DNA of 6,423 nucleotides. Source: Hyphomicrobiales bacterium (lineage in GTDB: Bacteria; Pseudomonadota; Alphaproteobacteria; Rhizobiales; Xanthobacteraceae). The stretch lies in contig PKXB01000056.1 in assembly GCA_003133345.1 (NCBI GenBank), forward strand, positions 15,516 through 21,938. The letters run 5' to 3'. This document shows, piece by piece, positions 1 to 5,684 of the stretch. The notes beneath the pieces were generated by a model that was not told where the DNA came from, searched no databases, and saw nothing but the letters and a program-made list of their open reading frames with translations. The position numbers and the translations under genes were made by a program. Every line of letters starts with the position of its first letter. Positions within the stretch are counted from its first letter, which is position 1.

Positions 1-77
1 GGTTTCCCGGCGGAAACTGGTCCGATTCTTGCTTGTTTTTATTTATAGCAGGTCTTTGCCGCCAGCGGTATGCGATT

Positions 78-109
78 CCGCACTGCGGTATTGCACAAAT
101 ATTGTGCGG
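78..109. repeat. Nested inverted repeats downstream of lptB
   Basis: GCACAA-ATA-TTGTGC (93-107) is a perfect 6-bp stem with a 3-base loop. Its right side, GTGCGG (104-109), can instead pair with CCGCAC (78-83), giving two mutually exclusive structures. The site is 14 bp past the lptB stop codon. No T-run follows on the minus strand, so it is not a standard terminator. It may separate lptB from the next gene (rpoN in related genomes, outside the window) or bind a protein. A further small hairpin (GTTTCC, CGGC, GGAAAC) is at 2-17. Confidence 0.4.
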
Positions 110-122
110 ATCTGCCGGGGAC

Positions 123-1043
123 CTAGAGCTTGAATTCCTCGCCCAGATAGAGCCGACGCACGTCGGGATTGTTGACGATGTCGTCGGCGCGGCCCTCCAT
201 GAGCACTTCGCCGGAATAAATGATGTAGGCACGGTCGGTCAGCCCGAGCGTCTCGCGCACATTGTGGTCGGTGATCAGAACGCCGATGCCGCGATTGGTC
301 AGGTGCCGCACCAACGTCTGGATGTCGCCGACCGCGATCGGGTCGATGCCGGCGAACGGTTCATCCAGCAGCATGTAGCTTGGCCGCGTCGCCAGCGCGC
401 GGGCGATCTCGACGCGGCGGCGCTCGCCCCCGGACAGCGCGATGGTCGGCGTCTTGCGCAGGCGCGCGATGTTGAATTCTTCCATCAGCGCGTTGAGATC
501 GGCTTCGCGCCGTCTGCGATCCGGCTCGACGATTTCCAGCACCGAGCGGATATTGTCCTCGACGTTGAGGCCGCGAAAGATTGAGGCCTCCTGCGGCAGG
601 TAACCGATGCCGAGCCGCGCGCGCTGATACATCGGCAGCACGGTGACATCATAGCCGTCGAGTTCGATACGGCCGCGGTCGGCGTTGATCAGGCCGGTGA
701 TCATGTAGAACACCGTGGTCTTGCCGGCGCCGTTTGGCCCCAGCAGGCCGACCGCCTCGCCCCGCCGCACATAGAGCGTGACGCCTTTGACTACCATGCG
801 GCCGCCGAAACTCTTCTCCACGCCGTGGATGGCGAGATAAGCGGGGCGGGCCGCTTGCCGGCCATCCCCGTCGCGGTGCGGGCGACTGGCCACCGGTTGC
901 GCATTGGCGTTGGCCTGACGCGCGGGCGGCGCCTGCGCATTCGCCGTGGCCGGGGTGATCTGGCGGATCACCGGCCCAGCCGGTTGCTGAATCGTACGGC
1001 GGACGGGCTGTGGCCGGCGTCGAAACAACGAGAGGATGTTCAC
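123..1043 (-). CDS. lptB: LPS export ABC transporter ATP-binding protein LptB, with N-terminal extension
   Basis: This is the cytoplasmic ATPase that, as a dimer under LptF/LptG, powers extraction of lipopolysaccharide from the inner membrane and its passage through LptC and LptA. All ABC ATPase motifs are visible: Walker A GPNGAGKT (residues 102-109), Q-loop Q151 in YLPQEASIF, signature LSGGE (203-207), Walker B YMLLDEP (223-229) and the switch histidine H260 in ITDHN. The end YLGEEFKL is typical of LptB. The ABC domain starts near residue 69, so the 306-aa protein carries about 65 extra residues rich in Pro, Ala, Gln and Arg; LptB is usually about 240 aa. The start is GTG, preceded by GAGG six bases upstream, which favours the long form; a GTG at codon 51 is an alternative. 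It follows lptA after 174 bp, so it may be read from the same transcript or have its own promoter. The identity is secure; the exact start is less so. Confidence 0.95.
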   Translation of the reverse strand: MNILSLFRRRPQPVRRTIQQPAGPVIRQITPATANAQAPPARQANANAQPVASRPHRDGDGRQAARPAYLAIHGVEKSFGGRMVVKGVTLYVRRGEAVGLLGPNGAGKTTVFYMITGLINADRGRIELDGYDVTVLPMYQRARLGIGYLPQEASIFRGLNVEDNIRSVLEIVEPDRRRREADLNALMEEFNIARLRKTPTIALSGGERRRVEIARALATRPSYMLLDEPFAGIDPIAVGDIQTLVRHLTNRGIGVLITDHNVRETLGLTDRAYIIYSGEVLMEGRADDIVNNPDVRRLYLGEEFKL

Positions 1044-1217
1044 CGGGCTACCTCGCGGCGATTTTCCTTCAGCCTGATCTTATCCGAAAACCGGTGTCCA
1101 CTTTTCGGGATCATGCTCTGTTCCGAACCGGCCGATCATCCATCATTGCCGGGCAGGCCACATTAGCTGATTCCTCGCCGCCGCGAGCGGCCGGACCTGC
1201 TGCGAGAGCATTTCGGG
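1044..1217. other. lptA-lptB intergenic spacer
   Basis: This 174-bp gap holds palindrome copy 1 (1072-1116) and, nearer lptA, a small hairpin at 1174-1187 (CTCGC, loop CGCC, GCGAG) with no T-run after it on either strand. No convincing promoter or ORF is seen. On the minus strand GAGG lies six bases before the lptB GTG and acts as its ribosome-binding site. Confidence 0.6.
1072..1116. repeat. 45-bp dispersed palindromic element, copy 1
   Basis: This is the second copy of the same element, lying between lptA and lptB. It differs from the copy at 3343-3387 at three positions: C for A at 3, A for T at 11 and T for C at 26. The first of these breaks one base pair of the outer stem, so this copy is slightly more decayed. 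It lies 28 bp before the lptB GTG start and in a lptA-lptB message would form a hairpin just upstream of the lptB ribosome-binding site. Confidence 0.82.
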
Positions 1218-1859
1218 TCAATTGGGTGGCCGCACCGGCGCCGGCCGCGGCGCCAGCCCGCCCGGCGTACCCGACTTGAGATCGAGCGAGCCGCTGCCAG
1301 GCTGGAACAGGCCTTGCACGCGGCCCTGGCCATTCTTGCCGGATTCGACCCGCGAGACGCCACTGGTCAAATCGACCACCAGGCGATCGCCGCGCAACAC
1401 GTTCTGCCCCTGCGTCATCACCACGTTGCCGTTGAGCGTGACGGTATTGGTCTTCATGTCGAAAATGCCAGTCTCGCCGGTCGCGGTTTGCTCCTTCTGC
1501 GTCACCACCACCCCGCCGCGCGCTTCCAGCCGCTTGATCCTCTGCTGGCCGCCGGGGCCGGGGCTGGCCGCCTGCAAGGTTTTGCCGTCCGCGTCGTTCC
1601 CTTCGTAGAACACCACCAGCGACTTGCAGCGCAGGCCGGTGTCGCCCTGCTTCACTTTCACATCGCCGCTGAACGTCGCCACCTTGTCCTTGTCACGCAC
1701 TTCCAGCGTCGCCGCCTCAATATGCACCGGCTGATCGTGATTCTGCGAAAAACCCTGCAGCGCGTTCGGCGGCCCTTTCGATGGCTGCGCGTGCAGCGGC
1801 GCGCCGGCTATGGCCAGCAACGCAGCGACGATCAGGAACGGATGACGCAGCACGGTCAA
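1218..1859 (-). CDS. lptA: LPS transport periplasmic protein LptA
   Basis: LptA forms the periplasmic bridge that carries lipopolysaccharide from LptC to the outer-membrane LptD/E complex. The 213-aa product has a signal peptide (hydrophobic residues 8-20, likely cleavage after A24 in LHA|QP). It is followed by an OstA/LptA-type beta-jellyroll domain (about 44-172) with repeated strands such as HIEAATLEV, ATFSGDVKVKQGD and TLNGNVVMTQGQNVLRGDRL. The tail (about 186-213) is Gly/Pro-rich and looks disordered. The first possible start is TTG, whose TTGA overlaps the TGA stop of lptC; GGAG lies only 4 bases upstream of it. A GTG two codons later lies 10 bases from the same GGAG and is an equally reasonable start (211 aa). 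The overlap implies co-transcription and translational coupling with lptC. The family call rests on the fold signature, the signal peptide and the position between lptC and lptB. Confidence 0.92.
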   Translation of the reverse strand: MTVLRHPFLIVAALLAIAGAPLHAQPSKGPPNALQGFSQNHDQPVHIEAATLEVRDKDKVATFSGDVKVKQGDTGLRCKSLVVFYEGNDADGKTLQAASPGPGGQQRIKRLEARGGVVVTQKEQTATGETGIFDMKTNTVTLNGNVVMTQGQNVLRGDRLVVDLTSGVSRVESGKNGQGRVQGLFQPGSGSLDLKSGTPGGLAPRPAPVRPPN

Positions 1860-2560
1860 TGCACTCCGGTTTTTGCTTGCGGCGCCGCGGCGTCGCCGAG
1901 CATCAAGGTCATATTTACGCCACCGCCGAACCGCACCAGATCGCCGGAATCGGAGATCTCCAGCCGGTTGGCATTGAGCGTGCCTTGCAGCAGCTCAACT
2001 TCGACCGGCCGCTCCGACACCACGTTGCCTTTGCGGATATCGATCATCGCCTCGCTCAGGCGGCCCCGATAGCCGGTGGACGAGCTGAGCACGATATTCT
2101 GGTCGAGCTTGAGCGTTTCGCCCTTGCTGTCATAGATGCCGGCGGTCGCGGACACCTCCACCGTACTCTTGTCCTGCATCTGCACCTTGGCGCGGATATT
2201 GCGCAATTCGATCAGGTCCGGCTTGGTCAGATCCTGCTTGGCCGCGTCGGCGGAAAGCTCATAGGCGCGCGCGTCCCCCGTGAAGCCGGACAGGCGCGGG
2301 TGCTCCATGGTGATCTTGGTGCCGGAGACGACCAGATTGCCGACATCGATCGGCAGCTTGGCAAGCATGCGCAACGGATTGAAATAGGTGATCAGAAAAA
2401 TGCCGGTGAAACCCAGCACCACCGCGAGCGGAATAGCGATGCGCAGGATGCGAACCGCGCGGCTGTGCCGGCGCGCGGAGCGAAAGGCGAGTTCGCTGTC
2501 GCCGCGGCCCATGGTCCAATAAGGGTGCGCGGTCGCCGGATCGGTTCGGGCTGTGGTCAC
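1856..2560 (-). CDS. lptC: LPS export system protein LptC
   Basis: LptC is a bitopic inner-membrane protein that takes lipopolysaccharide from LptB2FG and hands it to LptA. The 234-aa product has a basic cytoplasmic N-terminus (RSARRHSRAVRILR, 27-40) and one membrane helix (about 41-60). A periplasmic beta-rich domain follows (about 70-225), including the family-like stretch LSGFTGDARAYELSADAAKQ and repeated strand pairs related to those of LptA. The start chosen is GTG with AGGA five bases upstream. An ATG at codon 17 (position 2512) with GGA upstream would give 218 aa and keep the helix, so the first 16 residues are uncertain. The N-terminus is longer than in enterobacterial LptC (about 190 aa), which I believe is usual in alphaproteobacteria. 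It lies 143 bp downstream of rnd and overlaps lptA by 4 bases. Confidence 0.9.
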   Translation of the reverse strand: MTTARTDPATAHPYWTMGRGDSELAFRSARRHSRAVRILRIAIPLAVVLGFTGIFLITYFNPLRMLAKLPIDVGNLVVSGTKITMEHPRLSGFTGDARAYELSADAAKQDLTKPDLIELRNIRAKVQMQDKSTVEVSATAGIYDSKGETLKLDQNIVLSSSTGYRGRLSEAMIDIRKGNVVSERPVEVELLQGTLNANRLEISDSGDLVRFGGGVNMTLMLGDAAAPQAKTGVH

Positions 2561-2703
2561 GCGGTTCCTGCCAAGCTCGGCATTTGGCTCCGTTCGATGT
2601 CGATGTCGGAATTCACCTTACGCCCCGCCACGCAACTTGACGTGCGAATATGGCCCCTGCGCGGCAGCCAGCCGTCAACGAATACGGGCCTTAATACAAT
2701 AGC
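2561..2703. other. rnd-lptC intergenic spacer
   Basis: This 143-bp gap on the minus-strand path from rnd to lptC has no ORF, hairpin or repeat of note. A TTGACG on the minus strand (2673-2678) and an AT-rich CATATT (2647-2652) are 20 bp apart, too far for a standard promoter. AGGA, five bases before the lptC GTG, is its likely ribosome-binding site. Whether lptC has its own promoter here is not settled by the sequence. Confidence 0.5.
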
Positions 2704-3321
2704 TTAGGCAGAGTGCGAAAAAATATCTTCGGCCGCCCAGCCGGCGAGGTCGAGGCGCACCCGATCGGGCAGGAAGCGGAAGCAGGCCGCCGCCAGCTCG
2801 GCGCGGTTCTCGCGCGCCAGCATCGCGTCCAGCTTTTCCTTGAGCGCGTGCAAGTGCAGCACGTCGGTCGCCGCATAGGCCACCTGCGCGTCGCTGAGCT
2901 CGTCGGCGCCCCAGTCGGACAATTGCTGCTGCTTCGATAGGTCGACGCCGAGCACCTCGCGCGCCAGATCCTTGAGCCCGTGCTTGTCGGTATAGGTGCG
3001 CGCCAGCCGCGAGGCGATCTTGGTGCAGTAGACCGGCTCCGCCATCACGCCGAAGGCCTTGGCCAATACGCCGAGATCGAAGCGCGCGTAATGGAAAATC
3101 TTGAGGATCGACTTATCCGCGAGTAGCCGCTCGATATTAGGCGCATGCATCTGTCCGGCCGCGATCTGCACCACGTCGGCGGAGCCGTCGCCGGGCGAGA
3201 GCTGCACCACGCAGAGCCGGTCGCGGTTGGGGTCGAGACCCATGGTCTCGGTGTCGATCGCCACCGCGCCCTTGTAGGCGGATAGGTTGGGCAGATCGCC
3301 GCGATGCAGGCGGATGGTCAT
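2704..3321 (-). CDS. rnd: Single-domain RNase D-like 3'-5' exonuclease (DEDDy family)
   Basis: The 205-aa product has the DEDDy exonuclease motifs: Exo I in AIDTETMGL (D23, E25), Exo II in FHYARFDLGVL (D82) and Exo III YAATD (Y149, D153). Together these bind two metal ions for 3'-5' RNA hydrolysis. Only the exonuclease domain is present; E. coli RNase D (about 375 aa) also has two HRDC domains. Short forms are common in alphaproteobacteria. A role in 3' trimming of tRNA or other small RNAs is inferred from the family. The ATG at 3321 is chosen because homology begins there (MTIRLHRGDLPN). An in-frame GTG at 3372 would add 17 residues encoded in the palindromic repeat and is unlikely. The Shine-Dalgarno region is weak (GGGTAAG). 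It lies 76 bp downstream of tRNA-Leu on the same strand and could receive read-through from it. Confidence 0.88.
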   Translation of the reverse strand: MTIRLHRGDLPNLSAYKGAVAIDTETMGLDPNRDRLCVVQLSPGDGSADVVQIAAGQMHAPNIERLLADKSILKIFHYARFDLGVLAKAFGVMAEPVYCTKIASRLARTYTDKHGLKDLAREVLGVDLSKQQQLSDWGADELSDAQVAYAATDVLHLHALKEKLDAMLARENRAELAAACFRFLPDRVRLDLAGWAAEDIFSHSA

Positions 3322-3342
3322 TCGCTTACCCGGCTTGCTTGC

Positions 3343-3387
3343 GCATGATCTTTTCCGAAAACCGGTGCCCACTTTTCGGGATCATGC
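3343..3387. repeat. 45-bp dispersed palindromic element, copy 2
   Basis: This is an imperfect inverted repeat. The left arm is GCATGATC, a TTTT bulge, then CCGAAAA; the loop is CCGGTGCCCAC; the right arm is TTTTCGGGATCATGC. Apart from the bulge, the 8-bp and 7-bp stem sections pair perfectly. It matches the copy at 1072-1116 at 42 of 45 positions. It lies 10 bp beyond the tRNA-Leu 3' end and 21 bp before the rnd start, so any transcript from tRNA into rnd would carry the hairpin. There is no T-run after it on the minus strand, so it is not a standard intrinsic terminator. From memory, very similar palindromes are common between genes in Bradyrhizobium-type genomes; I cannot confirm this here. 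Confidence 0.85.
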
Positions 3388-3397
3388 GGTGGAAAAC

Positions 3398-3482
<85 letters not shown>

Positions 3483-3492
3483 TCGTCGGGAC

Positions 3493-3521
3493 TAGGTACG
3501 GAGCCGCTTTCAGCTTGTCAA
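3493..3521 (-). promoter_or_regulatory. Candidate sigma-70-type promoter for tRNA-Leu
   Basis: On the minus strand a perfect -35 box TTGACA (3516-3521) is followed by a 17-bp spacer and TACCTA (3493-3498), a weak -10 box. Initiation about 7 bases further on would fall within a few bases of the tRNA 5' end (3482), as expected for a short leader removed by RNase P. Alphaproteobacterial promoters often depend mainly on a good TTGAC box. The -35 match, spacing and position support the call; the poor -10 match limits it. Confidence 0.55.
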
Positions 3522-3628
3522 TTGAAGCGCATTGCAGCCCTGCGCGGCCGGTTTGCGGGCCTGTACAGCCCCCGGCCAATCCTGTATTGCCCCGAATTGC
3601 ACCCACCCTTTTGCTCGCGAGAGCGCCG

Positions 3629-4600
3629 ATGACCTCCAGAAGCAACGCTGAAACCCTCGTCACCGTCTATGGCGGCTCGGGCTTTCTCGGCCGCCACGTG
3701 GTGCGCGCCTTGGCCAAGCGGAACTACCTGATCCGGGTGGCTGTGCGCCGGCCCGATCTGGCCAATCATTTGCAGCCGCTCGGCCGCGTCGGCCAGATCC
3801 ATGCAGTGCAGGCCAATCTGCGCTACGCGCCATCGGTGGAAGCCGCGGCGCGCGACGCCCAGGTGCTGGTCAATCTGGTCGGCCTCCTGTTCGAGCGCGG
3901 GCGGCAACGCTTCGACACCATCCACGCCTACGGCGCCGAGCAGGTGGCGCTGGCGGCGAGCGCCCATGGCGCCCGCCTGGTGCATATGTCGGCGATCGGC
4001 GCCGACGAGCACTCTCGCGCCGCTTACGCGCGCTCCAAGGCCGAGGCCGAACGCCTGGTGCTGGCCGCACAGCCGCAGGCCGTCATCATGCGGCCGTCGG
4101 TCATATTCGGGCCGGAGGACGATTTCTTCAACCGCTTCGCCGCGCTGGCGCGCATCTCACCGGCGCTGCCGCTGATCGGCGGCGGCACGACCCGCTTCCA
4201 GCCGGTGTTCGTCGGCGACGTCGCCGCGGCGATCGCGGAAGCCGTGGACGGCAATGCGCGGGGCGGCACGGTCTATGAATTGGGCGGCCCGGAGGTGCGG
4301 ACGTTCGAGCAGTTGATGCGATACGTGCTGGCGACGATCGAGCGCAAACGGCTGCTGGTGCCGGTTCCGTTCTTCGCCGCCAAGATCAAGGCAACGTTGC
4401 TGCAATACATGCCGAAGCCGCCGCTCACGCCCGATCAGGTCGAGCTTCTGCGGGTCGACAATGTGGTTTCCGAAGCCGCCAAGGCGGAAGGCCGCACTCT
4501 GCAAGGGCTCGGCATCGCGCCGGAGCCGATCGAGGCGATCGTGCCGTCCTATCTCTGGCGCTTCCGCAAGACCGGCCAGTTCAGAAGCCGCATAGCGTAA
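3629..4600 (+). CDS. NDUFA9-like NAD(P)-binding protein (complex I NDUFA9 subunit family, atypical SDR)
   Basis: The 323-aa protein has an extended short-chain dehydrogenase fold. A Rossmann nucleotide-binding loop GGSGFLG (15-21) starts the domain, followed by VNLVGLLFERG (81-91), S121 in HMSAIGA and a YARSK segment (Y133, K137) in the SDR YxxxK position. FGPEDDFFNRF (160-170) and the ending PSYLWRFRKTGQF (306-318) are typical of bacterial relatives of mitochondrial complex I subunit NDUFA9. In mitochondria NDUFA9 binds NADPH and stabilises the complex. In bacteria the role is unproven, and no nuo genes are in the window. The ATG at 3629 is chosen because the fold starts there; an upstream in-frame ATG at 3455 would begin inside tRNA-Leu and is rejected. 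The Shine-Dalgarno signal is weak. The gene stands alone, divergent from the tRNA and convergent with uppP. Confidence 0.87.
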   Translation: MTSRSNAETLVTVYGGSGFLGRHVVRALAKRNYLIRVAVRRPDLANHLQPLGRVGQIHAVQANLRYAPSVEAAARDAQVLVNLVGLLFERGRQRFDTIHAYGAEQVALAASAHGARLVHMSAIGADEHSRAAYARSKAEAERLVLAAQPQAVIMRPSVIFGPEDDFFNRFAALARISPALPLIGGGTTRFQPVFVGDVAAAIAEAVDGNARGGTVYELGGPEVRTFEQLMRYVLATIERKRLLVPVPFFAAKIKATLLQYMPKPPLTPDQVELLRVDNVVSEAAKAEGRTLQGLGIAPEPIEAIVPSYLWRFRKTGQFRSRIA

Positions 4601-4627
4601 CGCGCAGCGGTCGCTGGCCGCCGCGCG
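4601..4627. terminator. GC-rich hairpin between convergent genes, likely shared terminator
   Basis: CGCGCAGCGG (4601-4610) and CCGCCGCGCG (4618-4627) form a 10-bp stem with one A-C mismatch around the 7-base loop TCGCTGG. It begins directly after the TAA of the NDUFA9-like gene and ends 5 bp before the uppP stop codon, nearly filling the gap. On the plus strand it is followed by ATCTCTT, a poor T-tract; on the minus strand no T-run follows. A role as a two-way terminator or RNA 3'-end stabiliser is inferred from its position and stem strength. Confidence 0.5.
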
Positions 4628-4632
4628 ATCTC

Positions 4633-5475
4633 TTACCAAAAATAAATCGCCAAAAGACCGACGGCGCCGACCACGATGCGCCACCAGGCGAACAGCGCAA
4701 AATTATGCCGCTGCACGTAGCCCAGGAACGTCTTCACCACGATCCATCCGAAGATGAATGAGCAGATGAATCCGACGGCGATCAATGTGATGTTGCCGTG
4801 CGCAAGCTCGGCGCGATCCTTGAAGGCCGCGTAGGCGAAAGCGCCGACCATGGTCGGCATCGCCAGCCAGAACGAGAACTCCGCCGCCGAGCGGCGGTCG
4901 GCGCCGAACAACATGGCGCTGACGATGGTGGCGCCCGCGCGCGACACGCCGGGAATCATGGACAAGCATTGGCAAACGCCGATGCCGAAATACATCGGCA
5001 GCGTAAACTCGGTCGCTTCGTGGTAGCGCGGCTTCAGGTCGAGCCGGTCGACCCAGAGCAGGACGAAACCGCCGATGATGAGTGCAACGCATACAATGCG
5101 GACGTCGAACAGATAAGTCTTGATGATGGGATAGGCCAGCGCGCCGATCACCGCGGCCGGCAGAAATGCCAGCAGCACGCCGATGACAAAACGCGCCGCC
5201 GCCCACTGGGTGAACATGTTGCGCGCCAGATTCCAGAGGCGGCCGAAATAAATGCTGAGCAGCGCCAGGATGGCGCCGAGCTGGATCAGAATGGCGAACG
5301 ACTTGCCGAAGGCATCGTCGCCCCAGCCGAGAATGCGCTCCATCAACAGCAGATGGCCGGTCGAGGATACCGGCAGGTATTCGGTCAGCCCCTCGACGAA
5401 GCCGAGCACGGCCGCCTTGACCAGGTCGATATTCGCCGAGATCAGACCGGCCGCTTGCATGGCGTGAAGGGTCAT
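4633..5475 (-). CDS. uppP: Undecaprenyl-diphosphatase UppP (BacA family)
   Basis: UppP is an inner-membrane enzyme that converts undecaprenyl pyrophosphate to undecaprenyl phosphate, recycling the lipid carrier for peptidoglycan, O-antigen and other glycans; extra copies give bacitracin resistance. The 280-aa product is highly hydrophobic, with about eight membrane segments. It has both family motifs: EGLTEYLPVSSTGH (28-41, with E28, E32, S38 and H41 corresponding to the E. coli catalytic region) and PGVSRAGATI (175-184, with R179). The length fits the family (about 270 aa). The ATG at 5475 has GGAG eight bases upstream and is preferred over the ATG at codon 6 (5460). It is divergent from the FzlA-like gene across 209 bp and convergent with the NDUFA9-like gene. 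I found no convincing promoter for it. Confidence 0.95.
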   Translation of the reverse strand: MTLHAMQAAGLISANIDLVKAAVLGFVEGLTEYLPVSSTGHLLLMERILGWGDDAFGKSFAILIQLGAILALLSIYFGRLWNLARNMFTQWAAARFVIGVLLAFLPAAVIGALAYPIIKTYLFDVRIVCVALIIGGFVLLWVDRLDLKPRYHEATEFTLPMYFGIGVCQCLSMIPGVSRAGATIVSAMLFGADRRSAAEFSFWLAMPTMVGAFAYAAFKDRAELAHGNITLIAVGFICSFIFGWIVVKTFLGYVQRHNFALFAWWRIVVGAVGLLAIYFW

Positions 5476-5559
5476 GGGGCGTGCTCCGGAAGGGCCGGCT
5501 CATTCAAGCCGCGGTGGGGAATCGCTAAGGGCCAGCGCTTTTGGCGCAATGCCATCCTT

Positions 5560-5613
5560 GGGGCAACGAAAAAAGTCATAATCGCCATTAAATTGCTCCG
5601 CTTTCGTTGCTCC
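5560..5613. repeat. 12-bp inverted repeat in the uppP-fzlA divergent spacer
   Basis: GGGGCAACGAAA (5560-5571) is repeated in inverted form as TTTCGTTGCTCC (5602-5613); 11 of 12 positions are complementary and the twelfth would be G-U in RNA. The 30-bp spacer puts the arms 42 bp apart, about four DNA helical turns. The right arm also contains one of two TTGCTCC direct repeats (5593-5599 and 5607-5613) and overlaps the candidate -35 box for fzlA. It could be a paired binding site for a regulator of one or both genes, or a structured 5' leader. No factor can be named. Confidence 0.55.
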
Positions 5614-5634
5614 AACACGGCGGCTTTCTATAGT
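5607..5634 (+). promoter_or_regulatory. Candidate promoter for the FzlA-like gene
   Basis: TATAGT (5629-5634), matching TATAAT at five of six positions, lies 16 bp after TTGCTC (5607-5612), which matches TTGACA only at TTG. It is 50 bp upstream of the fzlA start. The -10 box is good and the -35 box poor, and the latter lies inside the inverted repeat, which would let a bound protein affect this promoter. Confidence 0.4.
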
Positions 5635-5684
5635 GCGCTAACCGATTCCCGCCGCCATGGCCTTCGCCGCATAACCGGAAAACC

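Noticed and set aside
40..62. Sigma-54 type -24/-12 site on the minus strand (TGGC then TGCT) near where rpoN might follow
   Set aside because: The GG and GC elements are two bases too far apart for the strict spacing these promoters need.
2594..2607. Tandem TCGATG hexamer repeat between rnd and lptC
   Set aside because: Only two full units; expected by chance and without a plausible role.
2647..2678. TTGACG / CATATT as a promoter for lptC on the minus strand
   Set aside because: The 20-bp spacer is well beyond the usual 16-18 bp and the -10 match is modest.
1781..2707. Long plus-strand open frame (308 aa) opposite lptC
   Set aside because: Mirror image of lptC, rich in His/Arg/Gln/Asp with no domain, and no ribosome-binding site noted. 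It is a GC-driven shadow frame.
3322..3372. GTG at 3372 as the rnd start
   Set aside because: The 17 extra codons run through the palindromic repeat. The family N-terminus fits the ATG at 3321.
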